Positions 24,838 to 36,093 of a stretch of 64,000 nt of DNA are shown here, in pieces. The position numbers and the translations under genes are program-made. The notes beneath the pieces were generated by a model. The model made no database searches, was not told the origin of the DNA, and saw only the letters and a program-made list of their open reading frames with translations. How positions within the stretch are numbered: position 1 is the stretch's first letter; each line of letters opens with the position of its first letter. Source of the stretch: Hirsutella rhossiliensis. Its lineage: Eukaryota > Ascomycota > Sordariomycetes > Hypocreales > Ophiocordycipitaceae. The stretch is taken from positions 1,984,001 through 2,048,000 of the forward strand of contig NW_025408674.1 of assembly GCF_020360975.1 (NCBI RefSeq), given 5' to 3'.

Positions 24838-25596
24838 ACCCTTATAGTATAGTAGTTATATACCTAGGAGGCCTACTAGCTATAATACTAAAGTTAGTTT
24901 AAATCTAGCTAAGGGCACGATTAATTTTTAGTTAGACTAGTAAACTACGCTAACCTACTTATTAATTAGCTAATTAGCGCTTTTAAAAGCGCTTATAAAT
25001 ATACTAGTAGTTTAGCCCTACTATAAGTAAGCCGGCCTAAACCTCGCTTACTTAAACCTAGCGATAAATTTATTAGGACCTCCCTTTAACCCCGGTCTAG
25101 GCCCCTTAACTAGGAATATAAAAACCTAGGGCCGATACTAATAACTTAATAAGTATAGCGCGAAGCTAGTATAATAACCTAACTACTAGCCTAGCTAAAC
25201 GCTAGTATTAATAAAATTAGCTTATTAAGCTTTACGGCTAAAAAATAAAGTAAAGCCTAAGAAGATATTATTATAAGATAAGGTTAAAGATAATTATATA
25301 ATTAACTATTAAAAACGCTTATATTACCGATTAATACTATATACCCTATATATATAAAAGAGTTACTTTTTAAGGTTACTTTATAGCAGGGCTAATACGA
25401 TTCTAACTAACTATAATAATACCTAAGATAGCTAGTATAAGATTCTTATATATTATAACCGTAACCTAGTATAAGGGTAAACTAGCTATAAAAAGAGGGG
25501 AGGGGTTTCCTTTAAGCACTTTAGTTTTTCCCTTTTATTTAATACCGAAGTTCTAGATACCTTTAAATAGGTTCCTAGTATAATCTTAATAATAAT
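24838..25596 (+). mobile_element. tRNA-derived SINE, copy 2
   Basis: 759 bp, collinear with copy 1 without the transposon insert. TSD ATAATTAAC at 24827-24835 and 25597-25605, with two ambiguous bases before the tRNA-like head. Same A and B boxes and TAATAAT tail, more heavily RIPed. Confidence 0.8.
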
Positions 25597-26092
25597 ATAA
25601 TTAACCTTAGTATCTTATAAAAGTAAAAGTAAGCTTAAAGGAACCTTTATATATACTACTACCTTTATTATTAGTATTACTTTAAGTATTACTACCTTTA
25701 TTAGCTAGTTTATAATTACTTATAAGTACCTTATACTTTTTATCTTAGTTAATAATAGCTTAACTATAAAGTTTATTAATAGGTATATAAATAAATAGGA
25801 TAATAGTAGTAAGAGCTTTAAGAGTCCCTTTTAAAGCTACTTTTATATATACTCCTTCTTATATAATCTATAGTTAGCGATAAGCCGCCTTACTATTACT
25901 AACTAGCTAAGCTAAAAGAATTCTTAAGTTAGTATTACTAAGGTCCCCTCTCTCTTTAAGTATCCTACTACTATTAAGTTATATATCCGCTAAGCTATTT
26001 ATATATAAAGTATATCTTATTTCTTAGCCTCCTCTCTTTTATAATACTTTAGCCTTCTTAGTACTTATAGCTTATAATAAAAGTATAACTAT

Positions 26093-26306
26093 TATAGGCT
26101 AAGCTATACTATACGCTTAAGCTATACTTATATACCTAACTATTAATAGGTATAGTTAATTAACTCGCTAAGTAGCTTAGTTAATTTATTTTCTTTTACC
26201 CTTTACTACTATTATAATATAGTAGTATAATTAAATAACTACCCTATAGTAATAAATAGTAGTTTAACTACCGCTTTAGCCTTTATAAGGCTAACTTATT
26301 ATTATA
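26093..26306. mobile_element. 214-bp insertion in Gypsy H2 with TSD
   Basis: Absent from the equivalent place in Gypsy H (near 46550). Flanked by ACTAT at 26088-26092 and 26307-26311. Starts TATAGGCTAAGC and ends TTATTATTATA. No coding capacity: a MITE or a very short solo LTR, class undecided. Confidence 0.5.
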
Positions 26307-26689
26307 ACTATCTCTTAATATTAATTATATATTTACTTAGCTATACTTTTAATTATTATTTTAATATAAATAATCTCTCCTTTTTATATATTACTTAAAA
26401 TACTACTTAATACTTTTATCTTTTCTTAGCGCTTTTATTTACTTTTTTTATAGCTCTTAGTTATTAAATATTAGTATAAGGTTTACTTATTTTTAAGGTA
26501 TATTCTAGCTTAAGTTTAAGTTAAGTTTTAGTTAGTTACTCCCTATATTTACCTCCTTCTTAGGTCGTTTAATAAGCCCCCTTACTTTATTAATATATAC
26601 TACTACGCTTACCCTTCTTTAACTTACTTATAGTACTACTACTACTACTTTATTTTAAGTTAAGCGTTTTAATAGGTTAGCGTACTAGC

Positions 26690-26875
26690 TATTACGGAGT
26701 AGGTAGAGGTATACGCGTAGGTGCCGTCTATAGGATAATATTAATAAGCTATATAGAGCTCTTCTATACGCGGCTGGCCCGCCCCTATACTTATAGGATC
26801 CGGCCCTCCGTATATAACTATACGGCTTAGGCCGCGGCCTAAGCCTATTACCTATAATAGTTAAAGACTCTTATA
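26690..26875 (-). repeat. 3' LTR of Gypsy G
   Basis: 186 bp; on the plus strand starts TATTACGGAG and ends ACTCTTATA, the RIPed form of TG...CA ends. Confidence 0.88.
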
Positions 26876-28330
26876 TAATGCCCTCCCTCGAGCGCGGCGT
26901 AGTACTACCCTATTAACGGCTCCCGTATAATTAGGCCCGTGCCGTAGGCTCTTCCCTACCCTTTCCCGTTAATAGGGCCGGCCCTACTAGCCCTATTATC
27001 CCCGCGCCCGTTAGCCTAGGTAGCCGGGACCCGGCTCTATACTTATCGGCCGGCTAGCCGTTTAAATAGGGGCGTAACCTATTATATACGCCCTTAGGTA
27101 GCCGGCGGCTAGTCTAGACCTACGTAAGCCTTAGGTTGCCCGTCCCCTCTGCCTTAGGCAGCATCCTCTACTAAGGGGTATATAAGGCGGTATCCCCCCT
27201 TTCCCCCTTCCCTTCCTTCTCTCCTTTCTTTAACTATAGTAATAGTATTAATAGGTAAGTTCCGCTCTACCTAGGGCGTTAGTCCGTTCCTAGCTATATA
27301 GGCCGCTCTATTAATATATACTCGTAGTAGTAGCGGTAGTAGCAATAATAGCCCTAATAATAATAATAACTCTAACTAGTAAGTTCCGCGCCTTATAGAG
27401 CAGGAGGCCGTATTCCGTCGTGCTAACTTCCGCGATAGATATATCCGCCTCTCCCTCTCCTACCTCCTCCTTCTCGGAGCGTATAAAGTCGTTCGTCGAC
27501 GCTATGCTAGCCGCGGCCGACGACGACTCCGCCGCTGCCGCCGCTCCTGCCCGCGCCGCTGCCACCGCTCCTACCGCCGCCGCCGCCGCCTCTACTACGC
27601 TATTCGCTCTCACGTCGCCCCTTAGGGTAACGACGCCGTCCCCGCCGCTACCCGTAACGCCCGGCCCCTCGGCCCCCGCCTCTATCTCCGCTACCCCCGT
27701 AAGTCCGTAGTTAAGCAAGCGTAATAGACGTTATCCGCTAATCTCCTATAGCATAAGCGCTAAGTATAGGCCGGCGCCGCCCGCTCGGCCCCCTATATAC
27801 GTTATACGTTGTAGGAGCTCGACTGCTCCGACTAGGCCGGGCGCTGCCGCGGCGGCAGCTGCTACTAGTGCGCGCGAGCCGGCCGCGCCTATAAGGCGGC
27901 GCCTCCCGTCCTACTCGCTATAGCGTCGGCTTAGAAGGCCGGCTCGCACGGGTAGGCGCGGGGGGCTACTAAGAAGCGCCTTACCGCCGCCGCCGCCGCC
28001 TACCGTAACCTCCGCGCCCTCGAGCGATAGGGCCTTATACCTAAGTAAGTCCTACTCCTCCGCTCCCTTATTTCCGCCTCTAACGTACCCGGTGCTAGGG
28101 ATACTACCTCCGTCGCCCTATCGGCGGTCCCCTTAGCCGTGCCCGCCTCTGCTACCGCCGCTGCCCTTACCGCCGCCGCTAGCCGCCGCCCCTTTACCCC
28201 CGGAGCCGCCGCCGCCGCCGACTAGCTTACGGGCTTAGAGGGCCGCCTTAGCGCCCTAGAGACCGCCGCCGCCGCTAATAAGAAGGAGGAGGCCAACGAG
28301 GACGATAATAATAAAGATAATAATAATAAT
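26876..28330 (-). other. GC-rich 3' internal region of Gypsy G
   Basis: This is unlike the rest of the block in GC content, with GCC/GCG triplet runs (27520-27590, 27990-28010, 28200-28270). It lies 3' of integrase in the element's sense and has a counterpart at about 15960-16500 in Gypsy G2. Short frames here are open on both strands because CG-rich triplets lack stops. I do not consider them genes. Confidence 0.6.
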
Positions 28331-28339
28331 AACGATAAG

Positions 28340-31300
28340 GAATAGGCCTAGGTAGTCTAGGGGCTCCGCCTTATAATAAACGCTATTTTTATCTCTACTT
28401 ATACTATTACGCTTATATTGCCTATATTGCCGTAACTGCCCCCTCCGCTATACCTACTTCGTAGTCCTAGCTTAGGCTACTATTAGTAGTCCGCTAGTCT
28501 ATCGTTCTTATCTATTATTCTAAATAAGGCTTTAAACTTATCGAGGGCTATAGTTCCCGTAAACTTACGTATAGGTTCCTACGTAGGGTCGAGATACCTA
28601 CGCTACTTAACGAGGACCTCCTAGCGTTTCCCCCTACTAACCTTTTTCTAGCGCGCGGCCTATATCTCTTTAACCTCGAACTTATCCTCTCCCTCTACCT
28701 TAATTATAGGCGGTTAGGCGTCCGCTACTTCTTATCTAAGTAGCGGGTTAAAGGAGGTTCTATAAAAGAGGTCTATATTAATCTTATTATAGACCCCTAT
28801 TAGGAGACTATCGAGCTCTATAACCTATAGGCTAATAACCCTCCGTACTATAAACTTCGCGTATAGCTAGTTAAGCTTCTTCTTTAATCGTACCGACCTA
28901 TAGTTACGGAGGTCTAGCTATACCTTATCTCCTACCGCGAACCTATCTACTAGGGCCTTAGTCTTATTAGCGTGCCGCTCCTAATCTTACGCCGCGGCGG
29001 CTATCGCGGATTAGCAATAATCCGTAGTCTCCTATAGCTTTCGTACGAACGCAGAGGCGCGGCCCTCTAGTAACGTATTACTATACTACTTATCTACTAT
29101 ATCTACGGTAAAGGGAACTAGTAAGGGTAGTTCGAAGCTATACGTTATAAAGAAAGGGGCTATCTTAATAGAGGTATATAGTCTACTATTTAACGTAAGT
29201 TAGGCCGTAGGGAGCTACCGGTCTTAGTCTACTTAGTTACGGGCTACGATAGCCCGTAAGTAAGCTTACGCCTCTTAGTTAACCCTCTTAGGCCCTCCGT
29301 CGGTCTATAAGTAATATACTATACTAAGTAGCTACGTAATCTAAAGTAGCTAGTATAGGTGCTACTAAAAGCGGCTAGTCTAATTCGATCCCTTATCGCT
29401 TATAATAAAGGCTAGCTAGCTATGCGAGCGGGCCTAGTACTATAGGAAGCGCTCTATATAGGACTCTATATCTATAAACGGTATTAGCTCTAATACTATA
29501 GACTTACTAAGTCGGTCCTTAATTACCTATATATAGCGGTTGCCGCCCTCTATAAGTAGGAGGTCCGTTATAAAGTCTATCTATATATACGTATAGAACC
29601 GGTTAGGTACCGGAAGCTACTTAAGTAGCCCCTTAAGCTACGCCCTCTAGATCTTCGTACGGCTATAGATATTATAGTTACGGAGGAAGCGATAAATATA
29701 GTACTATAGGAGGGGCTAGTAAAAGTCCCTTATAAGGCCTACTACTATGCCCTATCTACCTAGGTAACCTACGACGCTAGAGTCGTAGATAAGTTAGACT
29801 AGCCTCCCTTAGAGCTCGTTCCGTTCGTCTAGCTCCGGCGGTCCCTCCTTCTCCTTAGCTTCTATAGTATACGGTGCGCCCGGTACCTATAGTCTCCCCC
29901 GCTAGCGTAGATGCCCCTATAGGTCGATATAGTAGTCGGCCACCTATACCTTTAGCTTTAGCTTTAGATCTAAGCGTCGAGCGCTAGACTTAACGGCGCG
30001 GCGTACGCCCTCGTAGGTGCGGTCTAGAGCCGCCATCCTATCCTATAAGCGTTATAGGGCCTTATCTTAGAATACTCTCGCCGCGCGCGCCCCTAGGCCG
30101 GTCTATCCCTCCTCGCTAGACCGAGGTAAGGGCGCGGGGGGAAGCTTATTCGCTAGCACCGTGTCTTTCTTTACTAGGGAAGCTCCTATATAAGTCCTTA
30201 GTGCTTCCTATAAGACAAGCTATAGATCCCGGGCCTCGATATCCGCTCCCGTTAGCCGGTCCTAATCCCTTTAGGAAAGCGCGTCTAGGACCGCGGAGTC
30301 CCGCCTAGGGCAGTACTTAATCGAGAAGTTAAAGCGTAAGAGATACTCCGCCTAGCGGGCTTACCGCTCTAAGAGGTGCTAGCGAGTTATAAAGTACTCG
30401 AGGTTCCTATAGTCTATAAGAACCTCGAAGCTCTTATAGCTCTAGAGCTCTGCTTACTATTGCTTAAGGTAGCTAATAATCGCTAGTATCTCTTTATCGT
30501 AAATAGCGTAATTCCGCTCCGCTAAGGTTAGCTTATAGGAGTAGAACGCTACTAGTTGCTTCTACCCGTCTACCTCCTAGGAGAGCGTTCCTCTAAGTGC
30601 CTAGCCGCTATAGTCTACTTTAACTAACGTAGACCGGTTAAAGTCCTACTAAAGTAGTACTAGGGCTTAAGAGAATAGGTCCTTAAGCGTGCGGAACGCT
30701 CCTTCCTATACGGGCCCCTAGCAAAAGGTAGTCCGCTTCCTAGTAATCTTATTTAGGGGCATTATAATACGGGAGAAGCCCCTAATAAATATCCTATAAT
30801 AGTTCGCGAACCTAAGGAAGCTCCGTACGCCTATCTACGTAGTTAGGGTAGCCTAGTCCTAAATCGCCTAGATCTTTACGGGGTCCGCTTATATACCTAC
30901 GCCTACGTAGATAATAAAGCCTAGGTACTTAACCCTCTTAACCCTAAATTCGTACTTATTTAGGTCGAGGTAGAGCCTATAAAGTTAGAGGCGCTCTAGG
31001 ACCCTCCGTACTTTCTATATATAGTCCTCGTAGGAGCCGCTTATATAGATAAGGATATTATCTATATATACGGAGGCGAACTCGTCGAGGAAGTCCTAAA
31101 GCACGTTATTAATATAACGCTAGAAGGTAGCGGGCGCTCCTAAGAGGCTAAAGGGCGTTATAAGCTACTCGAATAAGCCGTAGCGTATATAGAACGCCGT
31201 CTTCTACTTATTACCCTCTAAGATCCGTACCTTATAAAACGCCTATTTTATATCTAGCTTTATAAACTACTTCGCCTTTAAAAGGTTATAGAGCGTATCT

Positions 31301-33400
31301 AAGATTAAGGGCAAGGGGTAGCGGTCCGGCCTCGTAATTGCGTTTAGGGCCCTATAGTCGTAATAGAACTATATCCCGCCCCTTAGTTTACATATAAATA
31401 GGACCGGCGCTCTTACTTTAGAGCTGCTTACTTAAATAAAACCCTTATCTAGGAGGTCCCTTAGCGTCTTCTTTAGCACTAGTAGCTCCGCGTATAATAT
31501 ACTATATAGCGGTCTAAACGGTATAGGCAGTTCCTGCCCCTTCTTATCGGTGCGGAGTACGATCCTATAGTCTACCCCTAGCTTATATAGGTTAAGCTTA
31601 TCCGCTTCCTAGGACTCGAATAGCGGTAGGAGGTTATAAAAGCGCTCCGGTATCTATTACCGTAGCTTAGAGGGCGACTTTAGCTTCTTCGTCTAGAGGG
31701 CCTTATCGATATCCGCTAGGCTAACTACGTAGACCGCTACGTTAGCCGCTGCCCGGCCTTACCCCCGCTCTACCCGTTATATAGTTCCTACGAAGATAGA
31801 GGCAAGGACTTCTTATACCGAGTATAAAGCTCGTACGCCTAGTCCTACGCCTATAGAACTATCGTCGTAGTAGACCTACCGTTATATAGGCCTAAACTAT
31901 AGCTTCCTTTAGTATAGAACCGAGTATAACTCTATATATAATAACTAGGGTTTCCCGAGGATTAAGGGAAACTCTAGTTAGGGGATTATATAGGCTACGA
32001 TAAGCTTATAGCAACCGTCGACCTCTATAGCTAGCTATGTAATGCCCTTAATTACCGTACCCTCTATCGCGCCTAAGGCGCTCTTTACTCGCCTTAGGGC
32101 GATCTTTTCTACTAGCACTTATATCTCTCGCGTAAGCGCCTTATTAACTACGGCGTAGTACTAGTAGCCCTTGTCTATAAGGGTAGCAACGGGCAAGGAG
32201 TTATTAATTATAACCTATATTAAAGTAGGCTCCTTTTCTATACGGGCGGATAATTCTTCCTTTTCCTTTACTAGTGCTAGTAATTAGGGCTCTAGAGCCC
32301 GTCTTTGCTCCGGAGCTACTCTTTTTCCTCCGAGCTTAGGGGGGCGGAGTCCTCCTTATCGTCTAAGGCGAGGAGCGGTTCTATCTTCGCTACTTAAACC
32401 GCTACGGGCCGCTTAGCTAAAAGGAAGGGGCATTTTAATATAAAGTGCGTAGATGCTCCGTAACGTAGGCAGCGGCCGTTAGCCTTCCTCTTCCTAATTT
32501 CCTCGCTCGTTACCTACTTCGCCCGCTACTTAGAGTGCGGGGCGGTATAGGGGGTGGTCGACGGCGTCTTCTTACCGCGTCTAGCCCGGTCCGTGCGGGT
32601 AGCCGATATTAGGGTGTCCCCGTCCGTGTCGATAGCTAGTTATTTATCTTACAGAGGGGCGGTAATCCTATCGCCGCTATACGGCGTACGCTTATAGAGC
32701 TTCTAGAAACGCGGCGTCTACTCGTAGCCCTAAGCTACCTTTATTAACCGGCTTACGTAGTCGCCGTAGTTAGTAGGCATAATTACGGGGATAAGTAGCT
32801 CCCGTAAGGCTAGCGTAATCGAATTCCGTAGCTATATAAGCTTCGCGCTATCTTCCTATACTATAGTCCCCGCTGCCTATAAGAGCGTCTTTTTAAAATC
32901 GGGAAGGAATTCGCTAAAGGTTTATCTATCTCTTTACTTAAGGGTCCGTAGCCTATCTTACGCCTTCTCCCGCTCCTATACGTTGCCGAACGTATATATA
33001 AGGTATTAGAAGAAGTCTTATAGGTCGCGTCTGCCCCTAGGGCCGCCCTTATCCTAGAATCCGGAGATCCGCCGTATCTAGGGCTCCGGTAGCGTATAGA
33101 GGAGCGAATACTATACTATATCGCGATAGCCGTTTAGGCCCTATTTCTCGTCGGTTATAAACTTCGTCTATAGCCGGCTAAGGAAGAAGTAAAAGGACTC
33201 CGGCTTACCGTCCTAAGTCGGCTAAGGGAGCGGCTTCCTCGTCGGTAGTATCGCCGCCGTAACTAGCGTTGCGGAGGCCATAGGGGTTAAAGCCGGTCTC
33301 GTAGACGGCTCCCTTAGTATAGCGAGAACCTCGTCCTTCTCGCTAGCCGTCGCGCTTCTAATCGCTTCTAGGATAGCTACGATACTTCCTATCCGTCCGG
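28340..33400 (-). pseudogene. Gypsy G gag-pol relic
   Basis: Reverse-strand remains of a Gypsy polyprotein. Nucleocapsid: a CX2CX4HX4C zinc knuckle at 32430-32471 whose second Cys has become Tyr (TGC to TAC). RT: FASVYIDNILIYISG around 31040-31080, with the second catalytic Asp now Asn, both single RIP-type changes. RNase H and integrase regions follow to about 28400. TAG/TAA codons interrupt throughout. This copy is the clearest guide to the G2 relic at 12360-15870. Limits are approximate. Confidence 0.82.
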
Positions 33401-33481
33401 GGAGGGGCGGAGTGCTTCCTCGAGGGAGAGGCGCCCTCTCTAGAGAGATATCTATTAGATCTATTAATTAATAGCTTATAC

Positions 33482-33667
33482 TATTACGGAGTAGGCAGAG
33501 GCGTGCGCGTAGGTGCCGTCTATAGGATAATATTAATAAGCTATATAGAGCTCTTCTATACGCGGCTGGCCCGCCCCTATACTTATAGGATCCGGCCCTC
33601 CGCACGTAACTATATAGCTTAGGCCGCGGCCTAAGCCTATTACCTATAATAGTTAAAGACTCTTATA
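33482..33667 (-). repeat. 5' LTR of Gypsy G
   Basis: 186 bp, near-identical to 26690-26875, keeping GCACG where the other has TATATA-type changes. Confidence 0.88.
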
Positions 33668-35630
33668 CTAGCCCTTAGTAAGGACTAAGTAGCCCTATAA
33701 GTATATAGTCTCTAGAATTATTTAAACTACTCGCTTTATCTTCTCTTTATTTATTTTACCTACTAGCTAATCTTATATATAGTAGGATAGTATATTAAGT
33801 ACCGCCGCTAGCTTCCTTAGCTAGAACTTTAGTATAAAGTTATAAGATATAAGCTTTATTACTTATTAGCTTTATCTTTTATTTAACTTTTTCTTTATTA
33901 TAAAGTACCTTAAGTTATTATAGTTAGTTAGTATTATAAAGGTAAGTATATCTTAAAGTTTTACTCTTTAAAAGTCTAAGTACTATATAATTATAAGTAT
34001 CTCTTTATTATATATTAAGTAGTTATACTCTACTAAGTTTAGTTTCTTTAAGAAGAATCCTACTAAGTATTATATACTATTTAGCCTTACTTATATTAGC
34101 GTCCCCCTTATTATATATTTAAAGTAGTCTACCTTTAAGTATATCTCTCTTTTTAAGTTATAAAGTTATAATACTAAGGTATTATAAAAAGCGTTTTAAA
34201 TAAACTTAAACGCTACTTAGTACTTATTTATTTACTTAAAGATTACGCCCTTTTTATAAAAGCTATCTAAGTATATTAATACCTTTATATAAAGTAGTAT
34301 AAAGGCTTAGTAGTAGTTTATAAAGCTAAGGAAGCTTTAGACTCCTCTTATATTCTAAGGTACCTACTAAGTCTATATTACTTAGATCTTCTTTATTTAT
34401 ATTAAACCTTACCTCTTACTTATATAATAAAGCTTAGGTACTATACCTTCTTTATTATAAAGTTATACTTCCTTAAGTTTAATATTAAGGCTACTCTTTA
34501 TAGCTTTTAAAGTACTATTACTACCTTCTCTTAATAGTCTTAAAGAGACCTTAATAAGTAAATTAAGATATTATTTATATATATTATAATAAACTTATAT
34601 AGGTATTCCCTTAGTACCTTATTAATATATTATTAAAAGGTAGCTAGCGTCCTTATTAAGCTAAGTAAGTATACTTATTACTTAAATAATCTAAACCTTA
34701 TTTAAAAGGCTATCTTAAACTTATAGCCCTTTATTATTTAAATCTTATAAAACGCTACTATAATATTAAGCTTTATAAATTACTTTACCTTTATAAGTAT
34801 CTATAGTATCTTTATAATTAAGGGTAGCGCGTACCTATCCTTCTTTATAACTATACTTAGGGCCTAGTAGTTATAATAAATTATAAGCGATCGTTTAACT
34901 TTTAAGTAAAGAGTACTAAGGCTATAGTTAAGGAGTAACTTAAGCGGATTAAGTTTACTTTTATTAGCTTACTTAAGGTCTTCTTTAATACTAAGAGTTC
35001 CTTTCTTAATATATTATAAAGGGGTCCTTATAATAATAAGGGCTCTACCTTATCCTTATTTAATATTAAGTTAATCTTATAGTTTACCCTTAGCTTATAT
35101 AAAAGTATCTTTAAAGCCTTCTTAATTATAAAGAGGTTTAGGTATATATCTAGCGCTTACTTTAAGATATAATTTACTAAGTCTACCGCTATCTTTAGCT
35201 AGAGCGCTCTTTTTATATCCTTTATTATAATCGCTTAAATATTAACTATCTTTTATCTCCCTTTATTATTCCTTACTACCTTTTCCCTTTAATATTCCGC
35301 TATAAATACTACCGCGCTAATAATCTTAACCTCTTAGATTTATTTTACCTTTCTTACTACTTTTAATCCTTATAAGCCTATTTAAATCTTAGCCTTACTA
35401 TACTATAATCTAATCCCTTACTATATTATATATTACTTAGTTTTTTTTTATTTATAGCCTCCTTAAAAATATATTATAGCTTAGCCTAAGGACTATATAT
35501 ATATAAGTTTATTTTATATAGCTATTAATATCTATCTTAAATACTATTATTCTTTTTATTTATAAAGCTAAAGTATTATTTAAGAATAGCCTTAGTTATC
35601 TTTTTTTTATTAATAAGAAGTATTTATAAC

Positions 35631-36093
35631 TCTTATATAAAGAGATATAATAAGTATATATAAAATATATAAAGGTAAAAGTAAAAGTAAAGGGATAGAT
35701 AGGTAGGGATAAGCTATTTAATTCTTATAGGAGTAGTAATTAAGGTAAGGGAGTAATTATTATATTACCTTAATTATCCTTCTTTCTTTTATCTAACGCC
35801 CCTTTTATACCTATCTAGTATCTTAATTAATAAAGAAGATCCTACTTAAAGAAGCTACTAATATCCTTTTAACTACTAAGCTTTTTACTAGTTTTTCCCT
35901 TCCTTTTTAGCCGTTACTAGCTTATCCGTCTTATCTCTCGCTACTTATACTTCCCCTTATACTCCTACCCTCCTTTCTATACCTCTTTTTAGCTCTTTCT
36001 TCCTTCTTTTATACCGGGTGTTTTTAGCTTCCTTAGTACCTCTTATTAAAGGATATCTCTAAGAACTACGAAATTAAGCTATGCTTTATAATA
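35631..36093 (-). repeat. 3' LTR of Copia-2 (family A)
   Basis: 463 bp, starting TCTTATATAA and ending CTTTATAATA on the plus strand; a small internal deletion relative to the 492-bp LTR of Copia-1. Confidence 0.85.

Larger units (their letters stand above)
26690..33667 (-). mobile_element. Gypsy G: complete LTR retrotransposon, RIP-inactivated
   Basis: Two 186-bp LTRs (26690-26875, 33482-33667) and an exact TSD CTAGC (26685-26689, 33668-33672). It is transcribed right to left. A gag zinc knuckle lies at 32430-32471, the RT motif YIDN at 31057-31068, with RNase H and integrase toward the left and a GC-rich, Ala/Arg-codon-rich 3' region at about 27300-28330. It is inserted into Gypsy H2, whose sequence resumes at 33668. 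The family is the same as G2 (9885-17550). CG is well retained while CA/TG is depleted. Confidence 0.9.

Noticed and set aside
27311..27718. Open frames on both strands (135 and 96 codons) in GC-rich DNA
   Set aside because: They are mirror images of GCC/GCG triplet runs inside Gypsy G; alanine-rich on both strands and without ATG starts or domains.
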